Shown one piece after another: positions 52,364 through 60,163 of a DNA stretch of 64,000 nucleotides; within the stretch, counting starts at the first letter, position 1; every line of letters begins with the position of its first letter. Position numbers and translations under genes: made by a program. A model generated the notes under the pieces. That model ran no database searches. It was given only the letters and a program-made list of their open reading frames with translations, and was not told where the DNA came from. The stretch lies in contig CAVYVA010000001.1 of the NCBI GenBank assembly GCA_963771835.1, forward strand, positions 620,001-684,000, in the 5' to 3' direction. This stretch comes from CAVQCJ01 sp963771835. GTDB lineage: Bacteria > Actinomycetota > Actinomycetes > Prado026.

Positions 52364-53680
52364 CTAGCTCAGTCCGTGCAGGGGTTGCAAGCCGTGCCGG
52401 AAGTCCCAAGCGCCGACCCGCTTGCCGACCTCGTTTCCAACCACATCGGAAGTGCGGACGTGGATGCCGGCCCAGACCCGGGCATCGATCGAGGCGGCGT
52501 TGAGCTCCGCAGCGGTGTCCCAGTGCATCGTCTCGCCCGTCGCCGGCGCCGTCATGGTCAAGTCGATCCGGTCGCTGCGCCCGAGCATGGTCAGCGCCGT
52601 AGTGAACGCCCCAGTCACGGTCGTATGCCCGCTCAGGTAGTCCGGGAACGGTGGCGTGACCACCAATGGGGTCCACGTGGGGTCGGGATCGGTCGCCGGG
52701 TTCCCGTCGGTGTCGGCGAGTTGGATCGCCGTGATCGGGCGCCATTGGCCGTACTTGTACTTGGAGTCCCACGAGGTGATCGCACCGTCAGCAGCCGCCA
52801 GGTCGGCGACGGCGAGGTAGCGGGCCGCCTGGACGATGTCGAGGCCGTGCCGGGTGATGTGGTCGCGGAAGGCGCCGTTCGTGAGCACCGCGTAGTTGTT
52901 GAGGCCGAAGAACAGGGCGACGTCGGTCTGGTGCGCGGTTCGCGTAATGCTGGCCGCCGACCCGATGGACTTCACCTCGTTGAGGTCGGCGGCGTAGCGG
53001 GCCGAAGTCAGGGCGGGCGGGGGGCCTGGCCGGTACTGGTCGTGGGCCTTGAGCAGGAACGGTGTCATCTCGCCTAGCCAGGCCGTGGCAAACGGCGCGA
53101 GCGCGGGCGGCGTCGGCCGCCAGATCCCGGGTGCCGCCGGCGTGGTGAACGTGGTCGGGCCGTACCAGCCGTCGCTGGCGCGGGCCGCGATGAGGGCGGC
53201 GGCGGCCTGCTCGCCGTAGTGCACGCCGGCGTCCTTCGCCCACCCGTCGGGGATGGCAGCCAGGGCTGCTGCGTAGGCCGCGTCCACGCGGGGCTGGGAG
53301 ACCGGGAAGTAGTGCAGCAGCACACCCCGGGCGGCCGCGGCGACCGCAGCCTCCACAGAGGCACCGCGGGGTCCGCGTTGGTGCCAGTCGTACTGCTTGA
53401 AGCCGCCCTCGATCCCGACGACGGCGTTGAACACGGCCGCCTGGACGTACGCGACAGCTGGGACCGCCGTGGGCGCACCCTGTGCGCCATCGGTCACGAC
53501 CGCGGCGACAGCGGTGGCGTTCCACGCGACGATGGACGAACCGTCGGGCAGGTCGCCGTGGTGTCCACGCCCCTGGCTGGACGCTGCGGCCGGCAGGCTG
53601 ACGAGGGACGTGAGCCCAAGCGCGAGCGTGGCGGCGGCGACAACGAGCCGCGCATGCGGACTTACAGGGAAACGCACCAT
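52364..53680 (-). CDS. Exported vanadium-dependent haloperoxidase/PAP2-family protein
   Basis: A 438-residue protein with a signal peptide (HARLVVAAATLALGLTSLVS, cleavage near AAASSQG). The vanadate/phosphate site is complete: KYKYGQWRPITAI (Lys and Arg), PDYLSGHTTVTGAF (Ser-Gly-His) and RVWAGIHVRTSDVVGNEVG (Arg and the vanadate-linked His). It belongs to the VCPO/PAP2 superfamily; either halide oxidation or phosphatase activity is possible. It lies inside the decayed element, next to no obvious partner, and is intact, so it may be cargo. ATG at 53680 starts the signal peptide directly. Confidence 0.9.
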   Translation of the reverse strand: MVRFPVSPHARLVVAAATLALGLTSLVSLPAAASSQGRGHHGDLPDGSSIVAWNATAVAAVVTDGAQGAPTAVPAVAYVQAAVFNAVVGIEGGFKQYDWHQRGPRGASVEAAVAAAARGVLLHYFPVSQPRVDAAYAAALAAIPDGWAKDAGVHYGEQAAAALIAARASDGWYGPTTFTTPAAPGIWRPTPPALAPFATAWLGEMTPFLLKAHDQYRPGPPPALTSARYAADLNEVKSIGSAASITRTAHQTDVALFFGLNNYAVLTNGAFRDHITRHGLDIVQAARYLAVADLAAADGAITSWDSKYKYGQWRPITAIQLADTDGNPATDPDPTWTPLVVTPPFPDYLSGHTTVTGAFTTALTMLGRSDRIDLTMTAPATGETMHWDTAAELNAASIDARVWAGIHVRTSDVVGNEVGKRVGAWDFRHGLQPLHGLS

Positions 53681-54150
53681 GATGCCCGACCTCCCGGAAC
53701 GGCTGCCCTCGGCGGAAAGTCCAGGTAGCGGTGCGGTGCGTCAGGCGAGCTCCTTCCGCGGCCGGACCCCCTCCGCCGCACCTGTCTGCGCGGGGGCAGG
53801 CGCACTGCGCCGCGTCCGAACAGCGCCGGTATACACCCTGGCCCGCGTCGGATGGAAGATCCGCGCACAGCCAGAGCGCACCGAGCACGGTTCAACCGCG
53901 GTCGCACCCATCCAACCTCCCTGCCGTTAGCGGGCGCACAAGATCCGGCATTCGGTGCGGGGCCGGCATTCTGTGGCCGTCCTGGGACAGCACGAACCCC
54001 CGGGGAGCCGGGGAGGCTTGACCGGGGGCCCGTGACAACGAGGCGAGTTTGGGGCGCGCCTCGAGACGAACCCCACCCCCAACGGGGGTAAGAGATGGGG
54101 CTCGCCAACAACGACGCTACGAGCGGCACGGTAAACGGGCAGTAACAGAC
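53681..54150. other. Non-coding region with short repeats and hairpins
   Basis: No gene I can support in 470 bases. It contains CCGGCATTC at 53945-53953 and 53963-53971, and a motif TGGGACAGCACGAACCCCC near 53985-54003. That motif recurs as TGGACAACACGAACCCCC near 54410-54427, both times followed by G-rich sequence able to form hairpins. The haloperoxidase promoter should lie at its left end. Confidence 0.5.
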
Positions 54151-54177
54151 CCCGCGGACCCCCCGGGGCCCCGCGGG
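54151..54177 (-). terminator. G/C hairpin after the 62-residue ORF
   Basis: CCCGCGG (54151-54157) pairs with CCGCGGG (54171-54177), and the inner CCCC/GGGG bases can extend the stem. It lies nine bases past the stop of the minus-strand gene at 54186, where a terminator fits. Confidence 0.55.
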
Positions 54178-54185
54178 TGTGTTAC

Positions 54186-54374
54186 TCAGCGGATGAAGCC
54201 GCCGTAGGGATGCCGCGGGATGACGGTCTGCTGGTCGGCGGCGACCGCGTCCGTACCCAGGAACTCGTCCAGGGTCATCCCGAAGCCTTCCCAGATCCTC
54301 GACGTGAGGTTGGCCCGCTCCTGCCAGGTGAATGGCTGCGGGGCGACGAGCACACCTGGCGCGTCTGATCCCAT
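54186..54374 (-). CDS. Small hypothetical protein of the tRNA-side end of the island
   Basis: 62 residues: FTWQERANLTSRIWEGFGMT and LDEFLGTDAVAADQQTVIPR are the most distinctive parts. It has no signal or membrane helix. It follows the 45-residue ORF by 19 bases on the same strand, so the two may be one transcript. No family recognised; codon use is chromosome-like. Confidence 0.5.
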   Translation of the reverse strand: MGSDAPGVLVAPQPFTWQERANLTSRIWEGFGMTLDEFLGTDAVAADQQTVIPRHPYGGFIR

Positions 54375-54393
54375 GGGCAGAGACTACCCAGTC

Positions 54394-54531
54394 TCATCCG
54401 CCAACGAACCTGGACAACACGAACCCCCAGCCGACGGGGGATGAAGGCCAGGTGTCGGTTTGGCCGATCACCTCGTGCCGCACGGGCTCGGGGATGCCAA
54501 GGTCCTCGTTTGTCGGGGCCGTGTCGATCAT
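54394..54531 (-). CDS. Very small hypothetical protein (45 residues)
   Basis: ATG 54531 opens MIDTAPTNEDLGIPEPVRHE and ends VGWGFVLSRFVGG. GAGAGG lies about ten bases upstream. The C-terminal half is also the site of the ACGAACCCCC/CGGGGG hairpin motif, which casts doubt on coding. It is the nearest frame to the tRNA-Val 3' end, where an integrase or excisionase would be expected, but it resembles neither. Confidence 0.35.
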   Translation of the reverse strand: MIDTAPTNEDLGIPEPVRHEVIGQTDTWPSSPVGWGFVLSRFVGG

Positions 54532-54548
54532 GTTCGGATGTCCTCTCG

Positions 54549-54568
54549 CTATGGCACATCTATGGCAC
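54549..54568. repeat. Two CTATGGCAC repeats spaced by 11 bases
   Basis: CTATGGCAC occurs at 54549-54557 and 54560-54568, one helical turn apart, about 50 bases from the tRNA-Val 3' end. Paired short repeats at this position are typical of integrase arm-type or regulator sites; this is inference from position and spacing. Confidence 0.45.
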
Positions 54569-54615
54569 GAATGTTGCCTACGAGGGTTGATTAGGACTCT
54601 GACCTGCGGTTTCGT

Positions 54616-54690
54616 TGGTGGGCGATACTGGGTTCGAACCAGTGACCTCCTCGGTGTGAACGAGGCGCTCTACCACTGAGCCAATCGCCC
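54616..54690 (-). tRNA. tRNA-Val (CAC)
   Basis: On the minus strand the gene starts GGGCGATTGGCTCAGTGG. The anticodon stem-loop is CCTCG-TTCACAC-CGAGG, giving anticodon CAC (Val, GUG codons). The T arm has GGTTCGAACCC and the acceptor closes with ATCGCCC, then A and an encoded CCA. The decayed mobile region begins just beyond its 3' end. Confidence 0.95.
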
Positions 54691-54841
54691 TGGACCCGCC
54701 CTCGAGCGGGCTCCGAACGATACAACAGCGCTGTGCGCGGACTCACACCCGTTGCGTCCGGGCAGGCCCTCCGCGGAGGCGACAATGGAGGGGCGGCAGT
54801 CTTCGAGCCGCGCCCGACTTCCCCGATCCGAGAGTTCAGCC

Positions 54842-55261
54842 GTGTCGCGCCCCGCCTCCACCGTCTCCCGTTCCGTCGAGCTCCACCTGGTCACCTCCGG
54901 GTCGCCCGTCCCGGTCAGCGCCGACCTGTCCTACGACCCCGCCGACCCCTTCGCGGTGAGTGTCTCGCTGCGCACCGACGGCTCTCCCGCGGTCGACTGG
55001 ATGATCGCCAGGGACCTGCTCGCCGATGGCCTGACCGGGCCGACCGGCGACGGCGACATCGGCGTCTGGCCGTCCACCTCGCACGGTGCCTCGGTGGTCT
55101 GCCTGTCGCTGTGCTCCCCCGACGGCCAGGCCCTGCTGTTCGGCGCGCACGCCGACGTCTCCGAGTTCGTCCACCGGACGTTCGCGGAGGTGCCTGCGGG
55201 CACCGAGGCCGACCTCCTCGACATGGACGCTCTGATCGACCAGCTGCTCCACCGCAACTGA
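54842..55261 (+). CDS. SsgA-family sporulation/cell division regulator
   Basis: A 139-residue SsgA-like protein (SALP). It matches the family in RSVELHLVTSGSPVPVSADL, YDPADPFAVSVSLRTDG, WMIARDLLADGLTGPTGDGD and VHRTFAEVPAGTEADLLDMD. In Streptomyces these proteins, SsgB above all, position FtsZ for sporulation septa. GTG 54842 is chosen with GAGAG about 10 bases upstream; the frame further upstream enters the tRNA region. It stands alone, convergent with pabC. Confidence 0.9.
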   Translation: MSRPASTVSRSVELHLVTSGSPVPVSADLSYDPADPFAVSVSLRTDGSPAVDWMIARDLLADGLTGPTGDGDIGVWPSTSHGASVVCLSLCSPDGQALLFGAHADVSEFVHRTFAEVPAGTEADLLDMDALIDQLLHRN

Positions 55262-55296
55262 CCCGGGTCGGTCCAGGCCCGGCTGCCGGCGGCGGC

Positions 55297-56118
55297 TCAG
55301 GGATCGGGCTGCTCGGCGCTGCGCTTCGCGAACTCGGCGGCCGCGAGCGCGGTGACCGGACCGGGCGCCGCGAAAGTCCGCTCGTCGACCGCCCGGACGG
55401 CGTGGACGTCCCGGGTGGACGACGTCACGAACACCTCCTCGGCGTCCGCCAGCGTCTGCAGCGGCGCCTCGACCTCTTCGGCCCCGCTCCACAGCCGGAC
55501 CAGCCCACGGGTCACCCCGGCCAGGCATCCGGTCGACAGGGCCGGGGTGAAGATCCGGCCGCCGCTCACCCAGAACACGTTCGAGCCGGTGCACTCGCAG
55601 ACGTTCCCCCGGGTGTCCGTGAACAGCGCCTCGTCCGCGCCGCGCTCGCGGGCCCAGGCCAGCGCCACCACGTTCTCGGCGTACGACGTGGTCTTGGACC
55701 CCGCCACCGCGGACCGCTCGTTGCGCACCCAGGGCACCGTGGCCAGCACCGCCGGTCCCTCGACGCGCCGGGCCGGCCCGGTGACCATCAGCAGCGTCGG
55801 AACGCTTTCGCCCCGCTCGGTGCCCGGGGGCCCGTCACCGCCGGTCAGCATGATCCGCAGCCGGCCCACCTCGCCAGGGGCGTGCGCCGCGATCAGCTCG
55901 GCCGCCGCCGCCCGCAGCATCTCCTGAGAAGGGGCGACCAGACCGAGGCGTCCGGCCGAGCCCTGCAGCCGCACCAGGTGCCGCCGGAACGCGAACGGCA
56001 CGCCGTCGACGACCTTCATCGTCTCGAACACCCCGTCGCCGACCGTCAGACCGTGGTCGCGGACGGAGACCCGCGCCTCGTCGGCGTCGAGCACCGACCC
56101 GTCCAGCCAGACCTTCAT
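55297..56118 (-). CDS. pabC: Aminodeoxychorismate lyase (class IV PLP enzyme)
   Basis: PabC releases p-aminobenzoate from aminodeoxychorismate for folate synthesis. The 273-residue fold-type IV enzyme has the PLP lysine in AGSKTTSYAENVVAL, plus GDGVFETMKVVDGVPFAF and ECTGSNVFWVSGGRIFTP. Branched-chain or D-amino-acid aminotransferase is the alternative, but the location next to pabB decides. It starts 12 bases after the pabB stop. Confidence 0.88.
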   Translation of the reverse strand: MKVWLDGSVLDADEARVSVRDHGLTVGDGVFETMKVVDGVPFAFRRHLVRLQGSAGRLGLVAPSQEMLRAAAAELIAAHAPGEVGRLRIMLTGGDGPPGTERGESVPTLLMVTGPARRVEGPAVLATVPWVRNERSAVAGSKTTSYAENVVALAWARERGADEALFTDTRGNVCECTGSNVFWVSGGRIFTPALSTGCLAGVTRGLVRLWSGAEEVEAPLQTLADAEEVFVTSSTRDVHAVRAVDERTFAAPGPVTALAAAEFAKRSAEQPDP

Positions 56119-56130
56119 CTCAGCTGCTCC

Positions 56131-57171
56131 TCACCCGTGCGACTCCTTCGCCGCGACGGCCAGCAGCCGCGAGGCCTTGAGCTGCGTCTCGACCCACTCA
56201 CCGTACGGGTCCGACCCCCACGTGATCCCGGCACCGGTGCCGAAGCGCAGAGTGCCGCCGTCCACCCAGAACGTCCGGATCGCGACCGCCAGCTCGGCGG
56301 TGCGGCTGTCGGCGTCGACCCAGCCGACCGCTCCGCAGTAGACGCCGCGCGGTCCCAGCTCCAGCTCGTCGATGATCCGCAGCGCGCTGGACTTCGGCGC
56401 ACCGGTCACGCTGCCCGGCGGGAACGCGGCCGCCAGCAGCTCGGGCCAGCCGGCATCCGGCAGCAGCTCGCCGCGGACCGTCGACACCAGGTGCACGAGC
56501 CCCGGGTGCTGCTCCACGGCCAGCAGGCTCGGGACGCTCACCGTCCCCGGCCGGCAGACCCGGGACAGGTCGTTGCGGACCAGGTCGACGATCATGACGT
56601 TCTCGGCCTCGTCCTTGGGTTGGAGGTCCGCCTCGGTCCGGCCGGTCCCCTTGATCGGGCCCGACTCGACGATCGCGCCGCCCGGGCCGCTGCGGCGGAC
56701 GAAGAGCTCGGGCGAGGCCGTCGCCACGTGCACCCCGTGCTCGGGCAGGCGCAGGAACCCGCCGTACGGCGCTGGGTTGCCGGCGGCCAGCAGGCCGGCC
56801 AGCCCGGCGACGTCGGCGTCGGTCGGCAGCGACGCGGACAGGACCCGGCAGAGGTTGGCCTGGTAGACGTCGCCGGCGGCGATCGCGGCCCGGATGTCCT
56901 GGACCCCGCGGACGTACGCGGCCTCGTCCATGGACGTGCGCCAGGCCGCCTCGGGGACCCCGGGCCAGCACCCGCCGGGCAGCGGGGCAGCCTCCACCCG
57001 GCCGAACCGGGCGGCCGTCAGCACGCCCTCGTAGGTCAAGGCGACCGCCCACCAGCCACCCCCGTCCAGGGCCGCGGGGTCGTCGGAGACCTCGAGCAGG
57101 CCGGTCGCCAGCCGCCCCGCGAACCAGGCCGCCGGTGTGTCCCGACGCGCCGCCGCGCCGTGCTCGGTCAC
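56131..57171 (-). CDS. pabB: Aminodeoxychorismate synthase component I
   Basis: A 346-residue chorismate-binding enzyme: GPIKGTGR, NVMIVDLVRNDLSRVCRPG, PPGSVTGAPKSSAL and YCGAVGWVDADSRTAELAVA are the conserved catalytic and magnesium-binding blocks. The short N-terminal region shows that it lacks a long TrpE-like N-domain. With pabC it forms the p-aminobenzoate pair; the glutaminase (pabA) is not in the window. Start GTG 57171. Confidence 0.92.
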   Translation of the reverse strand: MTEHGAAARRDTPAAWFAGRLATGLLEVSDDPAALDGGGWWAVALTYEGVLTAARFGRVEAAPLPGGCWPGVPEAAWRTSMDEAAYVRGVQDIRAAIAAGDVYQANLCRVLSASLPTDADVAGLAGLLAAGNPAPYGGFLRLPEHGVHVATASPELFVRRSGPGGAIVESGPIKGTGRTEADLQPKDEAENVMIVDLVRNDLSRVCRPGTVSVPSLLAVEQHPGLVHLVSTVRGELLPDAGWPELLAAAFPPGSVTGAPKSSALRIIDELELGPRGVYCGAVGWVDADSRTAELAVAIRTFWVDGGTLRFGTGAGITWGSDPYGEWVETQLKASRLLAVAAKESHG

Positions 57172-57227
57172 GGCCCGATCATGCCCTGCGACCGGCCGCC
57201 CGGGACCGCCGGCGGCCCCCCGACCTT

Positions 57228-57257
57228 TTGAAGGCCGTCGAGCCGATCGAGTATGGT
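57228..57257 (+). promoter_or_regulatory. Probable promoter of the tRNA-Gly/Cys/Val group
   Basis: TTGAAG (57228-57233) and TATGGT (57252-57257) are spaced by 18 bases and lie about 30 bases upstream of tRNA-Gly. The -35 and -10 elements are close to the vegetative sigma consensus of actinobacteria. Confidence 0.65.
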
Positions 57258-57286
57258 TGGCGCTCGCCCGGGGGTCGCTCGGGCAT

Positions 57287-57359
57287 GCGGACGTAGCGCA
57301 GCTGGTAGCGCATCACCTTGCCAAGGTGAGGGTCGCGGGTTCGAATCCCGTCGTCCGCT
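57287..57359 (+). tRNA. tRNA-Gly (GCC)
   Basis: GCGGACG pairs with CGTCCGC; the anticodon stem-loop is TCACC-TTGCCAA-GGTGA with anticodon GCC. The T arm has GGGTTCGAATCCC. No encoded CCA. Confidence 0.96.
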
Positions 57360-57391
57360 CGGAGAGGTCTCGCACGCTAGGGCCTTGTTCC

Positions 57392-57462
57392 GGTGGAGTG
57401 GCCGAGAGGCGAGGCAACGGCCTGCAAAGCCGTGTACACGGGTTCAAATCCCGTCTCCACCT
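57392..57462 (+). tRNA. tRNA-Cys (GCA)
   Basis: GGTGGAG pairs with CTCCACC; the anticodon stem-loop is ACGGC-CTGCAAA-GCCGT with anticodon GCA. The T arm has GGGTTCAAATCCC. Second of the three-tRNA group. Confidence 0.96.
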
Positions 57463-57486
57463 CGTACGTCCGAACGGCACCACCCT

Positions 57487-57561
57487 GGGCGATTGGCGCA
57501 GTCTGGCTAGCGCGCTTCCTTGACACGGAAGAGGTCACAGGTTCAAGTCCTGTATCGCCCA
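57487..57561 (+). tRNA. tRNA-Val (GAC)
   Basis: GGGCGAT pairs with ATCGCCC; the anticodon stem-loop is CTTCC-TTGACAC-GGAAG with anticodon GAC. The T arm has AGGTTCAAGTCCT, and CCA is encoded at 57562-57564. Its last 19 bases lie inside the antisense end of the PEP-synthase-like gene. Confidence 0.95.
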
Positions 57562-59903
57562 CCACCAACAACTGCTCCCGCACCGGCCCTGGCAGCGTCG
57601 AGCAACAACCGGCGTTCGGCGGCGGCCACGGTTCGACGGGTGCGTTCCACGGCGTCCGGGTTGACCGAGATCGACGTGATCCCGAACCGCACCAGCTGCT
57701 CGGCGAACTCCGGCCGGTTCGAGGGGGCCTGCCCGCACAGCGACGAGGTGATCCCCTCCGCCCGACTGGACTCGATGATGTGCTCGATCGCGTCCATCAC
57801 GGCCGCGTCCGACTCGTCGAACAGCTCCGAGCAGACCTCGGAGTCGCGGTCGACGCCGAGCATCAGCTGGGTCAGGTCGTTCGACCCGATCGAGACCCCG
57901 TCGATGCCCAGCGCGGCGTACTCGGGGATCCGGTACACGACCGACGGCACCTCGGCCATGACCCAGCGGTGCATCCCGCGCTGGCGACCGAGCGGGCCGG
58001 CGTCGACCAGCTCGAGACAGGCCTCGAGCTCCCACCGCGTGCGCACGAACGGGATCATCAGGTGCAGGTTCGGGGTCTCCTCCCGGACCCGGGCGAGGAC
58101 CTGCAGCTCCAGCGCGAACAGCTCGGGCTCGCGCAGGTACCGGTAGCACCCCCGGTACCCGATCATCGGGTTCTCCTCCTGCGGCTCGTACCGCTCCCCA
58201 CCCCGCAGCCCGCGGAACTCGTTGGTGCGGAAGTCGATCGTGCGGTAGACGACCGGACGCGGGTTGAACGGCCGGGTGATCCGCAGCAACGACTCGGACA
58301 TGCGGTGCACGAACGCCTCGCTGCCCTCGCGGGCCACCAGCTCGCGCGGGTGCACGCCGCCGAGCGCCTCGGTCAGCAGGAACTCCGCCCGCAGCAGTCC
58401 GACGCCGTCGACGGGCATCGCCGCGACCTCCTCGGCGTGATCGGCGATGGCCAGGTTGACGTAGACGAGCGTCGCCAACGGCTGCGGCTCCCCCGCGACC
58501 GTCGGGGCGGCGGCGCGAGCGTGGCCTTCGACCACAGCCGCCGGCTGCGGCAGCGCACCGGCCACGACCCGGCCGGCGGTGGCGTCCACCGTGACGATCT
58601 GGCCGTCGTGCAGCACCGTCGTGGCACGGCGGGTACCGACCACGCAGGGCACACCCAGCTCGCGGGCGACGATGGCGGCGTGACACGTCATCCCGCCGCC
58701 GTCGGTGACGAGCGCGGCTGCCCTGCGGATGGTCGGCACCCAGTCGGGACTGGTCATCGGGGCGACGAGGATCTCGCCGCGCTGCAGCGTCGCACCCTGG
58801 TCCGGTGCGGTGAGGATCCGGACCGCACCCGAGACCCGGCCGGGTGAGGCGGCCAGACCGCTGAGCAGCACGGCCGCACCCGAGCTGTCGGGAGCCGCCG
58901 GCGCCCCGGCCGCCACGGCCCGCGCGGACCCGGCCGCATGCGGCCCGATCATCGTCGTGATCGGGCGTGACTGCACGATCGCCAGCCGACCGCCGGCGTA
59001 CGCCCACTCCACGTCCTGAGGTGCGCCGAACTGGGCGTGGATGCGCAGGCCGGTACGGGCCAGCTCCATGACTTCGTCGTCGCTGAGCACGCGCGCGCCG
59101 GCGCGCTCCTGTGGCAGCTCGACCCTGCTGTCCTGGCCGTCGACGCCGCGGACCACCTCGAAGTCCTTGTGCCCGACCCGGACCGACACGAGCCGCAGGT
59201 CCGCCTTGTCGACGACGTACGTGTCCGGCTCGACCTTGCCGCCCACGACGACCTCGCCCAGCCCGAACGCCGCCTCGACGACCATCCGGTCGGGGTCCGC
59301 GGTGGACGGGTCGGCGGTGAACAGGACTCCCGCCCGGTCGGCGTCGACCATCCGCTGCACCACCACGGCCAGGGCCGGCTCGACGTCCACGTGCTTGCTC
59401 GCGCGGTACGCGACGACCCGGCTGGCGTACAGCGAGGCCCAGCAGTCGCGCACGCGCTCGACCAGCTGGTCGTCGCCGGAGACGTTGGTGAAGGTGGCGT
59501 TCATCCCGGCGAACGAGGTGTCGCTGCTGTCCTCGGACGTCGCCGAGGAACGGACGGCGACCGACACGTTGTCGCCGAGGTCGTGGTAGGCGTGCAGCAG
59601 CTCCTTGTGCAGCATCTCGGGCAACGGGGCGGACCGGACGAGGCCCTGCAGCTCGTGCGCGGCTGCAGACAGCGCCACCGGGTCGTCCACGTCGACCGCG
59701 GCCAGCCGCTGCCGGACGCTTTGGCGCACCCCGGCCTCGTCCAGCGCTGCGAGGAAGCCCTGCGCGGTGACGACGAACCCGCCCGGCACCGGCATGCCGC
59801 CGCGGATCAGCTCCCCGAGGTTGGCGGCCTTCCCGCCGACCTGCTCGACGTCCGCGGCACCGATCTCTGCGAGCTGCACGACGTGGGTCAACATGTCGTT
59901 CAC
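57543..59903 (-). CDS. Phosphoenolpyruvate synthase-like enzyme
   Basis: A 786-residue PEP-utilising enzyme. It has the N-terminal PPDK/ATP-grasp domain (VGGKAANLGELIRGGMPVPG; VAVRSSATSEDSSDTSFAGM), the mobile phosphohistidine domain (TDGGGMTCHAAIVARELGVP) and the C-terminal PEP/pyruvate barrel (SIGSNDLTQLMLGVDRDSE; catalytic Cys in SSLCGQAPSNRPEF). It should interconvert pyruvate plus ATP with PEP plus AMP. GTG 59903 overlaps the ACP stop. The stop codon is antisense to the tRNA-Val T arm, giving an extra C-terminal tail of about 15 residues (GAGAVVGGGRYRT). Confidence 0.9.
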   Translation of the reverse strand: MNDMLTHVVQLAEIGAADVEQVGGKAANLGELIRGGMPVPGGFVVTAQGFLAALDEAGVRQSVRQRLAAVDVDDPVALSAAAHELQGLVRSAPLPEMLHKELLHAYHDLGDNVSVAVRSSATSEDSSDTSFAGMNATFTNVSGDDQLVERVRDCWASLYASRVVAYRASKHVDVEPALAVVVQRMVDADRAGVLFTADPSTADPDRMVVEAAFGLGEVVVGGKVEPDTYVVDKADLRLVSVRVGHKDFEVVRGVDGQDSRVELPQERAGARVLSDDEVMELARTGLRIHAQFGAPQDVEWAYAGGRLAIVQSRPITTMIGPHAAGSARAVAAGAPAAPDSSGAAVLLSGLAASPGRVSGAVRILTAPDQGATLQRGEILVAPMTSPDWVPTIRRAAALVTDGGGMTCHAAIVARELGVPCVVGTRRATTVLHDGQIVTVDATAGRVVAGALPQPAAVVEGHARAAAPTVAGEPQPLATLVYVNLAIADHAEEVAAMPVDGVGLLRAEFLLTEALGGVHPRELVAREGSEAFVHRMSESLLRITRPFNPRPVVYRTIDFRTNEFRGLRGGERYEPQEENPMIGYRGCYRYLREPELFALELQVLARVREETPNLHLMIPFVRTRWELEACLELVDAGPLGRQRGMHRWVMAEVPSVVYRIPEYAALGIDGVSIGSNDLTQLMLGVDRDSEVCSELFDESDAAVMDAIEHIIESSRAEGITSSLCGQAPSNRPEFAEQLVRFGITSISVNPDAVERTRRTVAAAERRLLLDAARAGAGAVVGGGRYRT

Positions 59904-60163
59904 TTCCCGTCCGGTTCGTTGTCCGAGTGCGCGACCACGTACGCGACCAGAGCCGACAGGCTGCGCACCCGCGCGTAGTCCGCCTCGGGGATGTCGACGC
60001 CGGTTCCTTCCGCCAACCCCTCCACCAGGTTCAGGAAGTCCATGGAGTCGAGGTCGAGCTCGGTCCGCAGGTCGGCGCGGGAGTCGAGCGTCTCGAGGTC
60101 GGCCTCGGGCGCGATCTCGGCGAGCAGCGCCAGGACCGTCTGCTGGGACTGGTCGGTGTTCAC
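59900..60163 (-). CDS. Acyl carrier protein
   Basis: An 87-residue acidic protein with the phosphopantetheine attachment motif LDLDSMDFLNLVEGL (Ser after LD) and the usual four-helix pattern. It is not the fatty-acid-synthase ACP by context: it is coupled by four-base overlaps to the dehydrogenase E2 gene upstream and the PEP-synthase gene downstream. It may carry an acyl group made by the ligase or dehydrogenase of this operon; that is inference. Confidence 0.88.
   Translation of the reverse strand: MNTDQSQQTVLALLAEIAPEADLETLDSRADLRTELDLDSMDFLNLVEGLAEGTGVDIPEADYARVRSLSALVAYVVAHSDNEPDGK

Noticed and set aside
52098..52772. A 224-codon minus-strand frame running from within the haloperoxidase gene to 52098
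   Set aside because: Inside the haloperoxidase gene it is out of frame with clear protein text; the remainder covers the inverted-repeat arm and has no start.
54394..54531. The 45-residue ORF as an excisionase or integrase remnant
   Set aside because: It has no helix-turn-helix or integrase active-site residues and overlaps a hairpin motif.
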